Source: Blastocatellia bacterium
GTDB lineage: Bacteria > Acidobacteriota > Blastocatellia > UBA7656
DNA: 64,000 nt
Assembly: GCA_035275065.1 (NCBI GenBank)
Contig: DATENM010000153.1
Span: 62,001-126,000 of the forward strand
Reading direction: 5' to 3'
This document shows, piece by piece, positions 9,083 through 19,000 of this stretch; positions within the stretch are counted from its first letter, which is position 1, and each line of letters begins with the position of its first letter. The position numbers and the translations under genes were made by a program. The notes below the pieces were generated by a model. That model was not told the origin of the DNA, made no database searches, and was given only the letters and a program-made list of their open reading frames with translations.

Positions 9083-9121
9083 AACGGCGCGGCTTCGGAA
9101 TCATTCCGAAGCCGCGCCGTT
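9083..9121. terminator. Terminator after fabH
   Basis: A perfect 19-bp stem, 9083-9101 with 9103-9121, with an apex at 9102, ending in GCCGTTTCG. It sits between convergent fabH and deoC and can act for both. Confidence 0.75.
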
Positions 9122-9158
9122 TCGCATGCTCATGACCCGGCGAAAGATGGCGCTCGGA

Positions 9159-10052
9159 TTAATAGCCGCTCGCGGTCTGGCCGTTCGTCGTCACCGCGCC
9201 GCCGGCGGCTTCCTGAACAATCTTGACGCCGACGCTCGCACCGATGCGGGTCGCGCCGGCGCGGATCATCTCCTGCGCCTGCTGCAAGTCTTTCACGCCG
9301 CCCGATGCTTTAACGCCCATGCCGCCGCCGACAACCCGGCGCATCAGGGCGACATCCGCAGCGGTCGCGCCGCCTTTGCTGAAGCCCGTCGAGGTCTTCA
9401 CGAAATCGGCGCCCGCCTGCTTGGCCAGCATACAGGCGCGCACCTTCTCTTCATCGGTGAGCAGCGCCGTTTCGAGGATGACTTTGCAGACATAATCGTA
9501 CTCGTGCGCAACGTCGACGACGCTGGCGATGTCACGCAGCACGAGCGTGTCGTCGCCGGACTTCAACGCGCCGAGGTTGATGACCATGTCGAGCTCTGTG
9601 GCGCCATCAAATAAAGCGCGGCGCGCTTCGTAAGCTTTCACGTCCAATGTGTTTGAGCCAAGCGGAAAGCCGATCACTGTGCATGTCTTGACGCCGCTGC
9701 CGCGCAGCGCGCAGGCGGCCTCGCGCACCCACATCGGATTGATGCAGACGGAAGCGAAGCCATAGCGGGCGCCCTCTTCGCAGAGCTTGATGATCTCGTC
9801 GCGCGTCGCGTCGGGCCGCAGCAGTGTGTGGTCAATGTAGCGAGCAACGCTGCGCGCCGCCTCGCTCTCCAGGCCGGAAAGCCCGAGGCGCTCCACCCCG
9901 CTATCGATCAGCGAGTGCATGCGGTCGGGGCATTTGACGAAACATTCGTCGTGATAGACGGCGCACTCGGCGGCGCTGCCGGCGCCGAGCCGCGATAGGA
10001 TCACGTCGGTGATTTGTGACACCAGGGCTTCGATATTCGCGTCGTCCTGCAT
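9159..10052 (-). CDS. deoC: Deoxyribose-phosphate aldolase with an N-terminal extension
   Basis: 297 residues against about 220-260 for usual DeoC. The aldolase core begins near residue 68 (ARYIDHTLLRPDAT). It has the Schiff-base Lys219 in FVKTSTGF, Lys248 in GVKASGG and the Asp155 region ELDMVINLG. It cleaves 2-deoxyribose 5-phosphate to glyceraldehyde 3-phosphate and acetaldehyde. The extra 67 residues hold an amphipathic helix (NIEALVSQITDVILSRLG, residues 6-23) like microcompartment encapsulation peptides, then Cys30, Cys37 and Cys41. Homologues in sugar-phosphate microcompartments carry such tails (known from the family; not shown here). No shell gene is in the window. The PHP gene lies just upstream in the same direction. 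Confidence 0.93.
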   Translation of the reverse strand: MQDDANIEALVSQITDVILSRLGAGSAAECAVYHDECFVKCPDRMHSLIDSGVERLGLSGLESEAARSVARYIDHTLLRPDATRDEIIKLCEEGARYGFASVCINPMWVREAACALRGSGVKTCTVIGFPLGSNTLDVKAYEARRALFDGATELDMVINLGALKSGDDTLVLRDIASVVDVAHEYDYVCKVILETALLTDEEKVRACMLAKQAGADFVKTSTGFSKGGATAADVALMRRVVGGGMGVKASGGVKDLQQAQEMIRAGATRIGASVGVKIVQEAAGGAVTTNGQTASGY

Positions 10053-10053
10053 A

Positions 10054-10932
10054 TCAATTGCCTTTCGCCGCCTGACGGCGGGCCACAGCGCGATGCTTTA
10101 GCTCGTCGAGCAATTCGTAAGGCACCGCCAGGTCGCCTGTGCCGCGCACTAAACGGATGTCGGGCTTATAGGTGCCATGATAATCGCTGCCGCCCGTGAC
10201 CAGTAGCCCGTGACGTCGTGCCATCTGCGCATAGAAACGGCGCTCGTCTTCGCTGTGGCGGCTGTAGATCGCCTCGACGCCGTCGAGTCCGAGCGTCGCC
10301 AGCTCAATAATGAACTGCTCGGTCGCGTCGCTCGGCGCAAGCTTCAACTGATACGGGTGCGCCAGCACGGCGACGCCCCCCGCTTCGTGGATCAAAGCGA
10401 TAGACGCCGCCGGCGAGAGGCGCGCTTTTTCAACATAAGCCTCTGCGCCTTTGCCAAGAAAGCGGTCGAAGGCATCTTGAATGCTAAGGGCATACCCTCG
10501 CTCGACCAGCAGGCGCGCGAAGTGGGGGCGGCCGACGACATCGTTGCCGGCCAGGCGCTCTACCTCTTCATAGGTGATCGCATAGCCGAGCGCTTGCAAG
10601 CGTTCGGCGATTTGCGGATTACGGCGCTCGCGCGCTTCTCTCAGCTCGACGAGCGCGGCGTTCAAGCTCAGCGATTCGGGATTGATGAAATAACCGAGCA
10701 CATGCAGAGTGCCGGGCGAATACTCAGCGCTGATCTCGATGCCGTCAATGAATTCGATGCCGAGCGCGGCAGCGGCAGCGCGGCCTTCGCCGAGACCGGC
10801 GACCGTGTCGTGATCGGTGATAGCAATCGCCACCGCGCCCGCGGCCTGCGCTTCGGCGAGCAACTCATCGGGCGTGGCGCTGCCGTCTGAATGTACGGTG
10901 TGCGAGTGCAGATCGATGATCGGTTCTGACAT
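10054..10932 (-). CDS. PHP-domain phosphoesterase (RNase AM / TrpH-like)
   Basis: 292 residues from MSEPIIDLHSHT; TTG 10959 or ATG 10956 would add 8-9 residues. The metal-binding PHP motifs are visible: HSHTVHSDG near residue 8, ITDHDT near 43, GIEISAEY near 70, VLAHPY near 190 and GSDYHGT near 250. Related enzymes act as 3'-5' exoribonuclease on short RNAs or on 3',5'-bisphosphonucleotides; the exact substrate is not decided by sequence. Its stop lies one base from the start of deoC, so the two are probably translated from one message. Confidence 0.88.
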   Translation of the reverse strand: MSEPIIDLHSHTVHSDGSATPDELLAEAQAAGAVAIAITDHDTVAGLGEGRAAAAALGIEFIDGIEISAEYSPGTLHVLGYFINPESLSLNAALVELREARERRNPQIAERLQALGYAITYEEVERLAGNDVVGRPHFARLLVERGYALSIQDAFDRFLGKGAEAYVEKARLSPAASIALIHEAGGVAVLAHPYQLKLAPSDATEQFIIELATLGLDGVEAIYSRHSEDERRFYAQMARRHGLLVTGGSDYHGTYKPDIRLVRGTGDLAVPYELLDELKHRAVARRQAAKGN

Positions 10933-11036
10933 GGTGAGGATATTATCTGCCGGCATCAAGCGAAGTCAATCACGCGCTTCTCAGCTTGCGAAGCCGCGGA
11001 ATCGGCTCCTGACGCAAGTTTCGTGACACCACCCTC

Positions 11037-11098
11037 AAATAGGCTCTGAGAGCCGCTTTCGAGGTGCTGGCCTTGAAACCGGCTCTCAGAGCCTATTT
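11037..11098. repeat. Inverted repeat with internally palindromic arms
   Basis: Arms 11037-11060 and 11075-11098 match at 23 of 24 positions. Each contains GGCTCTGAGAGCC or its complement, itself a near palindrome. A smaller related hairpin lies at 11197-11220 (CGGCTTCCAGAGCCG flanked by A and T runs). Confidence 0.8.
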
Positions 11099-11273
11099 CA
11101 TCGCAACCGTAAACCGGCAAAAGACAAGAACGGCTTCATTTTTATTCACGGGAGTAAAAAACTCGACGGGCCGGCGATGAATTAAGCAGGGGCACAAAAG
11201 CGGCTTCCAGAGCCGTTTTCAAGGTCAGCAATAAATCTCGTTGATTCTTTGCGCCCGGTTGCAAAAAAAAAAG

Positions 11274-11302
11274 TTGACAAGAAATCCAGATGCCAATATA
11301 TA
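11274..11302 (+). promoter_or_regulatory. Sigma-70-type promoter for the Lys/Ala-rich small protein
   Basis: A perfect TTGACA (11274-11279), 17-base spacer, TATATA (11297-11302), directly downstream of an A-tract that could act as an UP element. It predicts a start near 11309 and a leader of about 95 bases to ATG 11405. Confidence 0.75.
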
Positions 11303-11310
11303 CAACAATA

Positions 11311-11369
11311 TCTTGTGTATCATTAACACTAGTACACAAGAGTAGCCAAGCTACAGTATCTTGTGTATG
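11311..11369 (+). promoter_or_regulatory. Triple CTTGTGTA element in the leader
   Basis: CTTGTGTA occurs at 11312-11319 and 11360-11367, with its inverse TACACAAG at 11333-11340. Two copies form an inverted pair and two a direct pair, just downstream of the predicted start. This suits a repressor operator or an RNA structure; which one is unknown. Confidence 0.45.
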
Positions 11370-11404
11370 AGGTAAAAACTTTAGAGGAAAGGAGAAGCAA
11401 ACTT

Positions 11405-11494
11405 ATGGCAACTGCAAAGAAGGGCGGAGCGAAGAAGGCAGCCAAAGGTGGGGCCAAGAAGGCCGCAGCCAAGAAGGGCGCCAAGAAGAGATAG
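11405..11494 (+). CDS. 29-residue Lys/Ala-rich histone H1-like small protein
   Basis: The protein is almost wholly Lys, Ala and Gly (MATAKKGGAKKAAKGG, then AKK repeats, ending KKR) and resembles the basic tails of bacterial H1-like DNA-binding proteins. It has a good ribosome-binding site (AGGAAAGGAG, about 10 bases before ATG), a consensus promoter and a GNRA-loop terminator of its own, all of which argue for a real, well-expressed gene. It may bind DNA or RNA by charge. It is too short for most annotation pipelines. Function is inferred from composition only. Confidence 0.75.
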   Translation: MATAKKGGAKKAAKGGAKKAAAKKGAKKR

Positions 11495-11537
11495 CCTCTG
11501 CCGCTACGCAAAACGGGGGTTCTCTGTGTGAGAACGT

Positions 11538-11569
11538 GGGGATGGGAAACCATCCCCTTTTTCTTTTTT
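11538..11569 (+). terminator. Intrinsic terminator of the small basic protein gene
   Basis: GGGGATGG (11538-11545), GAAA tetraloop, CCATCCCC (11550-11557), then TTTTTCTTTTTT. A textbook rho-independent terminator. Confidence 0.9.
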
Positions 11570-11652
11570 AACCTGTTCCCTACCCGGCCACTTGCCACAG
11601 GGCTCTGGCTTACGAAGTGACCGCTGCCCCCGCTTCGTGTAAACTGCTTGCC

Positions 11653-12009
11653 ATGATGGCACCGGAGAGAGATGAGCGCCCCTGGGGCATGTTCGAGGTA
11701 CTTGCCGAAGGCGAGGGCTATAAAGTCAAACGCATCGAAGTGAAGCCCGGGCAGCGCCTCAGCCTGCAATCGCATGAAAAGCGCAGCGAGCACTGGGTCA
11801 TCGTTAACGGCACGGCGCTGGCCACGGTCGGCGAGCAACAACTCACCCTGCGCCCCAATCAACACATCATCATTCCGAGGCAGACCAAACACCGCATCGC
11901 CAATCCCGGTGACGAACTGCTGGTATTTATCGAAGTCCAGTCGGGCCCGTATCTCGGAGAAGACGACATCACCCGCTACGAGGATGATTACCAGCGAGTT
12001 GGCGGCTAG
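11653..12009 (+). CDS. Cupin protein of the type II phosphomannose isomerase family
   Basis: 118 residues from ATG 11653 (MMAPERDERPWGMFEVL); an upstream in-frame ATG at 11617 has no clear ribosome site. It matches the C-terminal cupin half of mannose-6-phosphate isomerase/GDP-mannose pyrophosphorylase: RPWGMFEVL, KRIEVKPGQRLSLQSH, RSEHWVIVNGTA, IIIPRQTKHRI and a final EVQSGPYLGEDDITRYEDDY. The likely reaction is mannose 6-phosphate to fructose 6-phosphate, using the metal held by the cupin histidines (Q-x-H, EHW, H). The nucleotidyltransferase half is absent. Confidence 0.85.
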   Translation: MMAPERDERPWGMFEVLAEGEGYKVKRIEVKPGQRLSLQSHEKRSEHWVIVNGTALATVGEQQLTLRPNQHIIIPRQTKHRIANPGDELLVFIEVQSGPYLGEDDITRYEDDYQRVGG

Positions 12010-12029
12010 CAAAGCCGGGCGGGCTGAGA

Positions 12030-13013
12030 TTATCGGGCTTCGGCTTCTACCTTGATGGATGAACGGTCGGCGGGCGCGGCGCCATTTTCCGCGTAGAGAT
12101 CAGGCGTACCGGCAGGGCGCGTCTGCCAGCGTTTGTGAATCCACAGCCACTGCTCTGGGTAGCGGCGCGCGAAACGCTCGATCACTTTCATGTAAGCCTG
12201 GGTGTTGAGCCGCACCTCTTCTTTGAAATCACCGGTGCGAATGAGGGGCACTTCCGGCTCGAAGCGCAGGACATGCTTTTGCAGGGGGTCGTCCCAGATT
12301 AGGAAGCCGGGGACGACGGGCGCTTCGGCGCGCAACGCGAAGACCGCTAGCCCTGTGGTCGAGCAGGCCGGGATGCCGAAGAAGTCGCAGAAGACGCCTT
12401 CCTCGCCGACCGTGTTGACGTCAACCAGCAGGCCGACATCTTCGCCCTGGCGCAGCCGCTTTAATACGGCGCGCACCGCGTCGTTTTTATCGATCAGGCG
12501 ATTGCCCGATTGCGTGCGGTAACGCGTGATCAAACGATCCAACAAAGGATTGTCGAGCGGACGAACCAAAAAGCTGAGCGGGTGGCCGTACACGCCTTGC
12601 GCGAAGGCGCACAGTTCCCATGCCCCGAAATGCCCGGTCAGCAACAACACGCCGCGCCCCTTGCGGGCGGCGCGCTCATAGTTCTCAAGGCCGTCATAGA
12701 CGACCCGTTCGGCAATGTTGTCGCGCGTGATCTTGGGGAATTGCGAAAACTCGCCGAGCAAACCGCCCAGGCTGGCGATGACACGACTAAGAATCTCGCG
12801 CCGCTGCTCGGCGGCCAGTTCAGGCATGGCCATCCGCAGGTTTCGTTCGCCAACAGCGCGCAAGCGACTGTGAAACCGGTATGCGGTGCGCGCAAGCACC
12901 CTGCCCGCGCCAATGGCGGTTTGCCGCGGCAGCCATCCCAAAGCTTTCAGCAACAGCCACGCGGGCGCGAATTCAAGCCAGTCTCTCAGCGCATTTCTTT
13001 TCTTGCTCGCCAC
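12030..13013 (-). CDS. LpxL/HtrB-family lysophospholipid (lipid A) acyltransferase
   Basis: 327 residues. The catalytic H-x4-E motif is H128-FGAW-E133 in LLLTGHFGAWELC. A membrane anchor near the N-terminus (residues 15-40) and the later block CDFFGIPACSTTGLAVFAL fit the family that adds a secondary acyl chain to lipid A precursors at the inner membrane. In Acidobacteriota close relatives are annotated only as lysophospholipid acyltransferases, so the acceptor is uncertain. It converges with the cupin gene. Supports a lipopolysaccharide-type outer membrane. Confidence 0.88.
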   Translation of the reverse strand: MASKKRNALRDWLEFAPAWLLLKALGWLPRQTAIGAGRVLARTAYRFHSRLRAVGERNLRMAMPELAAEQRREILSRVIASLGGLLGEFSQFPKITRDNIAERVVYDGLENYERAARKGRGVLLLTGHFGAWELCAFAQGVYGHPLSFLVRPLDNPLLDRLITRYRTQSGNRLIDKNDAVRAVLKRLRQGEDVGLLVDVNTVGEEGVFCDFFGIPACSTTGLAVFALRAEAPVVPGFLIWDDPLQKHVLRFEPEVPLIRTGDFKEEVRLNTQAYMKVIERFARRYPEQWLWIHKRWQTRPAGTPDLYAENGAAPADRSSIKVEAEAR

Positions 13014-13041
13014 TGAGCCAAACTATCACGCGCTCTTCAGG

Positions 13042-13163
13042 AGTGACAAGTGACGCGACCCGCAAGCGGGTGCCCCGAGTGACCAGAAGTTGTCATAGCA
13101 GCCTCCTAGCCACCTTCGGCATGGGCGGTTTCTGTTGTCATTTATCACTCGTCACTTGTCACT
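13042..13163. repeat. Intergenic inverted repeat (word GTGACAA)
   Basis: AGTGACAAGTGACG at 13042-13055 pairs with CGTCACTTGTCACT at 13150-13163. It lies between the divergent acyltransferase and coiled-coil genes. The same word builds the repeat at 23649-23748. Confidence 0.75.
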
Positions 13164-13250
13164 TCATTACTCTTGAACGGCTCGCCCGCTTGGGGTATTC
13201 TCTCGCCAGTTGCCCCTATTGAATGACGTTGCTTAATCCCGGAGACAATT

Positions 13251-14129
13251 ATGAGAAGCCGCAAAGCGCTGGCGTCACAGGCGACAGTCCTTTATCGCCG
13301 ACTGGCTTTCGCGTTAGCGCTGATCCTTGCGCTCGGCATCTGCGCCATCGCGCAGCAGCCCGCCCAAAAAAAGCGCGTGCCGCGCATGACGACGGAAGAC
13401 ATCACCCAGGCGGCCGCTTCAACGACTGACGAAGTCAAAGACGCCAAGGCAGCAGAGGCCGGGGCGGAAGCCGGCAAGCCGGATGCGGCGAAGGGCGACA
13501 AGCGGGCCACCAGCAGCGACGAAGCCGCCTGGCGCGAGCGTGTCACTCAGGCGCGCGACAAGGCCAAGGCGCTCGCACGCGCGGCGGAAGAGGCCGAGCT
13601 GCGCATCACCAGCCTGCGCAATGACCTGGGCGTGTCAGGCCGCGGCGCGAAAGACCGCAATCAAATCGCCGCCGACCTCGAAGCGGCGGGCCAGAAGGTC
13701 AACGAACTGCGCAAGCAATCAAGCGAAGCCAACGCTGACCTCAAAGACCTGCTCGAATACGGCAAGGAGCGCGGCTACAGCGAAGCCGAAGGGCCGAAGC
13801 CGACGACCAATGACGGCAAGACGAACACCGAATACTATCGCAGCAAGTTCGCCGCGCTTAACGAAGAGGTCGAGACCGCCGAGCGCCAAAGCCAGTTATA
13901 TGCCGACCGCGTCCGCGACCTTCAGCAGCGCATCCTGAACAACAGCAGCGCCGGCCCCGGTAAGAAGGGCGGTGACAACTTCACCCTGGCGCAGCTTCAG
14001 AAAGACAAGGAAGAGGCGCAGCGCAGCCTCGATGAGGCGCAGGCGGCAAAGAATCGCGCCGAGGAAAAACGTAGCGCGTTGATTGAAGAGGCGCGGCGTG
14101 CCGGCGTGTCGCCGGACACTTTCAGATAA
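13251..14129 (+). CDS. Exported coiled-coil protein of unknown function
   Basis: 292 residues. A hydrophobic export segment lies at about 18-36 (FALALILALGICAIAQ), followed by a Pro/Lys-rich linker and an Ala/Glu/Lys-rich low-complexity part (about 60-90). Long heptad-like helices then run from about 95 to 290, with AKALARAAEEAELRITSLRN and KDKEEAQRSLDEAQAAKNRA as clear examples. Composition suggests a periplasmic rod or scaffold. No family recognised. It lies 110 bases upstream of the NtrC-type regulator on the same strand; co-transcription is possible but not shown. Confidence 0.7.
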   Translation: MRSRKALASQATVLYRRLAFALALILALGICAIAQQPAQKKRVPRMTTEDITQAAASTTDEVKDAKAAEAGAEAGKPDAAKGDKRATSSDEAAWRERVTQARDKAKALARAAEEAELRITSLRNDLGVSGRGAKDRNQIAADLEAAGQKVNELRKQSSEANADLKDLLEYGKERGYSEAEGPKPTTNDGKTNTEYYRSKFAALNEEVETAERQSQLYADRVRDLQQRILNNSSAGPGKKGGDNFTLAQLQKDKEEAQRSLDEAQAAKNRAEEKRSALIEEARRAGVSPDTFR

Positions 14130-14239
14130 ACGTGGTTTGCCCCAGCATCCAGTAGCCCTATTGCCGCCCCGGCGTTCGCAGAAGATTCGTGGATTCGATT
14201 CACCATCGAATGCGCCGGCGGCCTATGCTCCGAACGAAC

Positions 14240-15622
<1,383 letters not shown>

Positions 15623-15652
15623 TGACGTAGCGCAAGGCGGTTAGCTTGCGCG

Positions 15653-15726
15653 TGCCCCGCACAACCACACCTTCAAAGCCTGCAACTAAGCAAATCGCGG
15701 TTGCAGGCTTTTGCTTTGTGCGGGCA
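15653..15726 (+). terminator. Nested double hairpin after the regulator gene
   Basis: Inner stem AAAGCCTGCAAC (15675-15686) with its complement (15700-15711), then TTTGCTTT. An outer stem GCCCCGCACAA with TTTGTGCGGGC encloses it. A probable terminator, more elaborate than usual. Confidence 0.7.
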
Positions 15727-15768
15727 TGATCTTGGACTCATTTTTCGCGAGCGGGTAGAATCATACCA

Positions 15769-17553
15769 ATGAAGAAGCGACCACCTTCGCACGCAGACGA
15801 GCAATCCGCCAATCAATTCATCGAGCACGAAAGCCAGATGGAAGAAGACGGGCTGGCTGAAGCCGAAGCCAAAACGCCCGCCGGCCACCCGTCCGTCAAC
15901 GCGACGAAGGCGACGAGCAGCGCGCCGCGCAAAGCGAGCGTCGCCCGTTCGGCAGGCATCGTCAGCCTCGCCGTGATGGCCAGCCGTGTGTTGGGGCTGG
16001 TGCGCGAGATGGTCTTCGCCTACTTCTTCGGCGCGTCAAAGAGTTTCGCCAACGACGCGTATGTCATCGCCTTCCGCATTCCCAATCTGCTGCGCGACCT
16101 GTTTGCAGAGGGCGCGCTGTCGAGCGCCTTCGTGCCGGTCTTTTCCGAATACCTGGTGAAGCGCGACGAGCGCGAGGCTTTTCGCCTGTCGAATCTGGTT
16201 AGCACCGCGCTCGTGCTGATCCTCGGGCTGCTCGTCATTCTCGGCGTCATCTTCGCCGGGCCGATTGTGGCTTTCATCGCGCCGGGCTTTCAGGATAATC
16301 CCGCGAAGTACGAGCTGACCGTTCGCATGACGCGCATTATGATGCCGTTCATTTTGCTGGTGGCGCTGGCGGCACAAGCGATGGGCGTGCTCAACGCGCG
16401 AGATCGTTTCGGCATCCCGGCGCTGGCGTCGTCGTTCTTCAACATCGGCTCGATCATCGGCGGCGTTGCGGTCGCCGCGTTTCTGGCCGACCCGACTTTT
16501 GCGCACCCGCTGCGCAGCATTGTTGATAAGCCGACCGAAAGCATCATCGGCATGGCCTACGGCGTGTTGATCGGCGGCTTCCTGCAATACGCTGTGCAGT
16601 GGCCGAGCCTCTATCGCGCAGGCTTTCGCTACCGCCCGATGCTGAGCTTCCGCGACGAAGGCGTGCGGCGCATCTTTCGCTTGATGGGGCCGGCCATCAT
16701 CGGCGGCGCAGCGGTGCAGGTGAACGTGCTGATCAACAGCAACTTCGCATCGAACATTCCCGGCAGCGGGCCTGTGTCGTGGCTGAGCTACTCGTTCCGC
16801 TTGATGCAATTCCCTATCGGCGTCTTCGGCGTGGCCATTGCGACGGCGACGCTGCCGGCCATCTCGCGCAACGCGGCGCTCGAAGCCCTGGATGACTTTC
16901 GGCATACGCTGGCCAGCTCGATCCGCCTGGCGTTTCTGCTAACGATCCCTTCGGCGGTCGGCCTGATCGTGCTGGGCCGCCCGATCATCGCGTTGATCTA
17001 CGAGCGCGGCCACTTCACTACGGACGACACGATGCACACGGCGAATGCGCTGGCGTTTTACGCGCTGGGACTGGCAGGCTATTCGGCGATCAAGATTCTC
17101 GCGCCGGCCTTTTATGCGCTGGGCGACGCGCGCAAGCCGATGGTCGTCAGCTTGCTCTCGATTGGCACCAACTACGTGATGAACTGGATGCTGGTGAGCC
17201 GTTTTCAAGAGCGCGGCCTGGCGCTTTCGACCTCGGCGGTGGCGCTGCTGAACTTCGCGCTATTGTACTTCATCATGCAGCGGCGCATTCACGGCATCGA
17301 AGGCCGGCGTACGCTGCTTACCATCCTGAAGATTGTCATCGCCTCGGCAGCAATGGGCGTAGCCTGCTGGGCGATGAGCGCCGGCATCGCCCGCCTGATC
17401 GGCGACCGTTTTGCGGCGCGTCTGGTTAACGTCATGGTCTCGGTTACCCTCGGCGCGCTGATCTTTTACGCCGGCGCATGGCTGCTCAGAGTCGAAGAAT
17501 TGCAGGCCGCCACGAGCGCGCTGCTGCGCCGTTTCCGGCGACGGAAATCATGA
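15769..17553 (+). CDS. murJ: Lipid II flippase MurJ (MviN)
   Basis: 594 residues, somewhat longer than the usual 510-550 because of a hydrophilic N-terminal extension (residues 1-60, rich in Glu, Ala and Lys). The MurJ core starts at SVARSAGIVSLAVMASRVLGL and has the family blocks REMVFAYFFGAS, FRIPNLLRDLFAEGALS, SSAFVPVFSEYL and ERGHFTTDDT. About 14 membrane helices follow. It moves the lipid-linked peptidoglycan precursor to the periplasmic side of the inner membrane. It stands upstream of the cystathionine beta-synthase with an 85-base gap. Confidence 0.95.
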   Translation: MKKRPPSHADEQSANQFIEHESQMEEDGLAEAEAKTPAGHPSVNATKATSSAPRKASVARSAGIVSLAVMASRVLGLVREMVFAYFFGASKSFANDAYVIAFRIPNLLRDLFAEGALSSAFVPVFSEYLVKRDEREAFRLSNLVSTALVLILGLLVILGVIFAGPIVAFIAPGFQDNPAKYELTVRMTRIMMPFILLVALAAQAMGVLNARDRFGIPALASSFFNIGSIIGGVAVAAFLADPTFAHPLRSIVDKPTESIIGMAYGVLIGGFLQYAVQWPSLYRAGFRYRPMLSFRDEGVRRIFRLMGPAIIGGAAVQVNVLINSNFASNIPGSGPVSWLSYSFRLMQFPIGVFGVAIATATLPAISRNAALEALDDFRHTLASSIRLAFLLTIPSAVGLIVLGRPIIALIYERGHFTTDDTMHTANALAFYALGLAGYSAIKILAPAFYALGDARKPMVVSLLSIGTNYVMNWMLVSRFQERGLALSTSAVALLNFALLYFIMQRRIHGIEGRRTLLTILKIVIASAAMGVACWAMSAGIARLIGDRFAARLVNVMVSVTLGALIFYAGAWLLRVEELQAATSALLRRFRRRKS

Positions 17554-17638
17554 CGGTGAGCCTTGGCGAATGTTAGAATTTCGTTTTGTAAAATCGTCGC
17601 GCTTACTACCGCTGACATCCGACTATTACTGAGGACAT

Positions 17639-19000
17639 ATGGACTACAAAGAAGATATTCTTGGGCTGATCGGGCAGACGCCGCTCGTCAGGCTCAACAA
17701 GCTGACGCGTGGCATTCGAGCGACGGTGCTGGCCAAGATGGAATCGCTCAATCCCGGCGGCTCGGTCAAAGATCGCATCGGCGTTTCGATGATCAACGCC
17801 GCCGAGCGCGAGGGCCGGCTCAAGCCCGGCGGCACGGTCGTTGAAGCGACCAGCGGCAACACCGGCATTGGCCTGGCGCTGGTCTGTGCCGTGCGCGGCT
17901 ATCGGGCGGTCTTCGTGATGACCGACAAGTGCTCGGTCGAAAAAGTGCGCTACCTGAAAGCCCTGGGCGCGGACGTCGTCGTCGTGCCGGTCGCCGCCAA
18001 GCCCGATTCGCCCGATCACTATGTCAACACGGCGCGCCGCATCGCCCGCGAGACGCCGAACTCGATCTTCGTTTTTCAATACGGCAACCCGGCGAACCCC
18101 GAAGCGCATTATCACTCGACCGGGCCAGAGCTATGGGAGCAGACCGAAGGGCGCATCACCCACTTCGTTTGCGGCATCGGCACCGGCGGCACGATCAGCG
18201 GCACCGGGCGTTATTTGAAAGAGAAGAATTCGCGCATCCAGGTGATCGGCGCCGACCCTTACGGCTCGGTCTTCAAAACCTATCAGGAGACCGGCCAGTT
18301 GATGCAGGCGACGCCATATCTTGTTGAAGGCATCGGCCAGGAGATCATTCCTGAGAACGTTCACATGAAGTACATAGACCGCATCATCAATGTCACCGAC
18401 CGGGATTCGTTTCAGATGGCGCGGCGGCTGGGCCGCGAAGAAGGCATTTTCTGTGGCGGCTCGACCGGCACGAATGCGATAGTCGCCTTGCAGGTGGCGC
18501 GCGACCTCGGCCCCGATGAGGTGGTGGTCTTCGTCATCGCCGACACCGGCGAGCGTTATCTGTCAAAGTTTCATTCCGACGAGTGGATGAAAGAGAAGCG
18601 GCTGCTGACGCCCGAAAAGATCACCGTCGGGCTGGTGGCGCAACTCAAGGAAGACGACTCGACGCCGCATCTGGTTTCCGTTAGCCCTGACCATACAGTG
18701 AACGATGCGATACAGTTGATGAACAGCTACGGGCTGTCGCAACTGCCGGTGCTAGACGAAGGCCGGTCGGTCGGCAGTCTGCGCGAAGGCAAGCTGATGG
18801 CGAAGCTGCTCGGCAACCGCGAGCTGATGCAGGCGAAAGTCGCCGACGTGATGGACAGAGGCTTCCCCGTCGTCACGGAAGACTTAGGGATGGAATCAGC
18901 GGTGAAGCACTTGCGGACCTCGCCGGCGCTGCTCGTCGAAGAGTACGGGCGCATCGTCGGCATCATCACACGCCACGATGTGCTTGCCGCGCAACCATGA
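17639..19000 (+). CDS. Cystathionine beta-synthase (PLP enzyme with C-terminal CBS domains)
   Basis: 453 residues. The fold-II PLP core (1-320) has IGQTPLVRL, the Schiff-base Lys44 in NPGGSVKDR, TSGNTG at 71-76 and the phosphate loop GIGTGGTISGTGRYL. A pair of CBS domains follows (about 335-453, SVSPDHTVNDAIQLM and ADVMDRGFPVV). The core makes cystathionine from serine and homocysteine, or cysteine from an activated serine plus sulfide; core sequence alone does not separate the two, but the CBS pair favours cystathionine synthase. GAGGACAT precedes the ATG. Sulfur amino acid metabolism, cytoplasmic. Confidence 0.9.
   Translation: MDYKEDILGLIGQTPLVRLNKLTRGIRATVLAKMESLNPGGSVKDRIGVSMINAAEREGRLKPGGTVVEATSGNTGIGLALVCAVRGYRAVFVMTDKCSVEKVRYLKALGADVVVVPVAAKPDSPDHYVNTARRIARETPNSIFVFQYGNPANPEAHYHSTGPELWEQTEGRITHFVCGIGTGGTISGTGRYLKEKNSRIQVIGADPYGSVFKTYQETGQLMQATPYLVEGIGQEIIPENVHMKYIDRIINVTDRDSFQMARRLGREEGIFCGGSTGTNAIVALQVARDLGPDEVVVFVIADTGERYLSKFHSDEWMKEKRLLTPEKITVGLVAQLKEDDSTPHLVSVSPDHTVNDAIQLMNSYGLSQLPVLDEGRSVGSLREGKLMAKLLGNRELMQAKVADVMDRGFPVVTEDLGMESAVKHLRTSPALLVEEYGRIVGIITRHDVLAAQP

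Larger units (their letters stand above)
10933..11404. other. Spacer with hairpins, promoter and leader of the small basic protein
   Basis: No gene is seen. It contains the inverted repeats at 11037-11098 and 11197-11220, an A-tract at 11263-11272, a consensus promoter and a leader of about 95 bases. Confidence 0.7.

Noticed and set aside
10054..10956. DNA polymerase III alpha/PolX PHP domain
   Set aside because: The protein is a stand-alone PHP enzyme of about 292 residues with no polymerase part.
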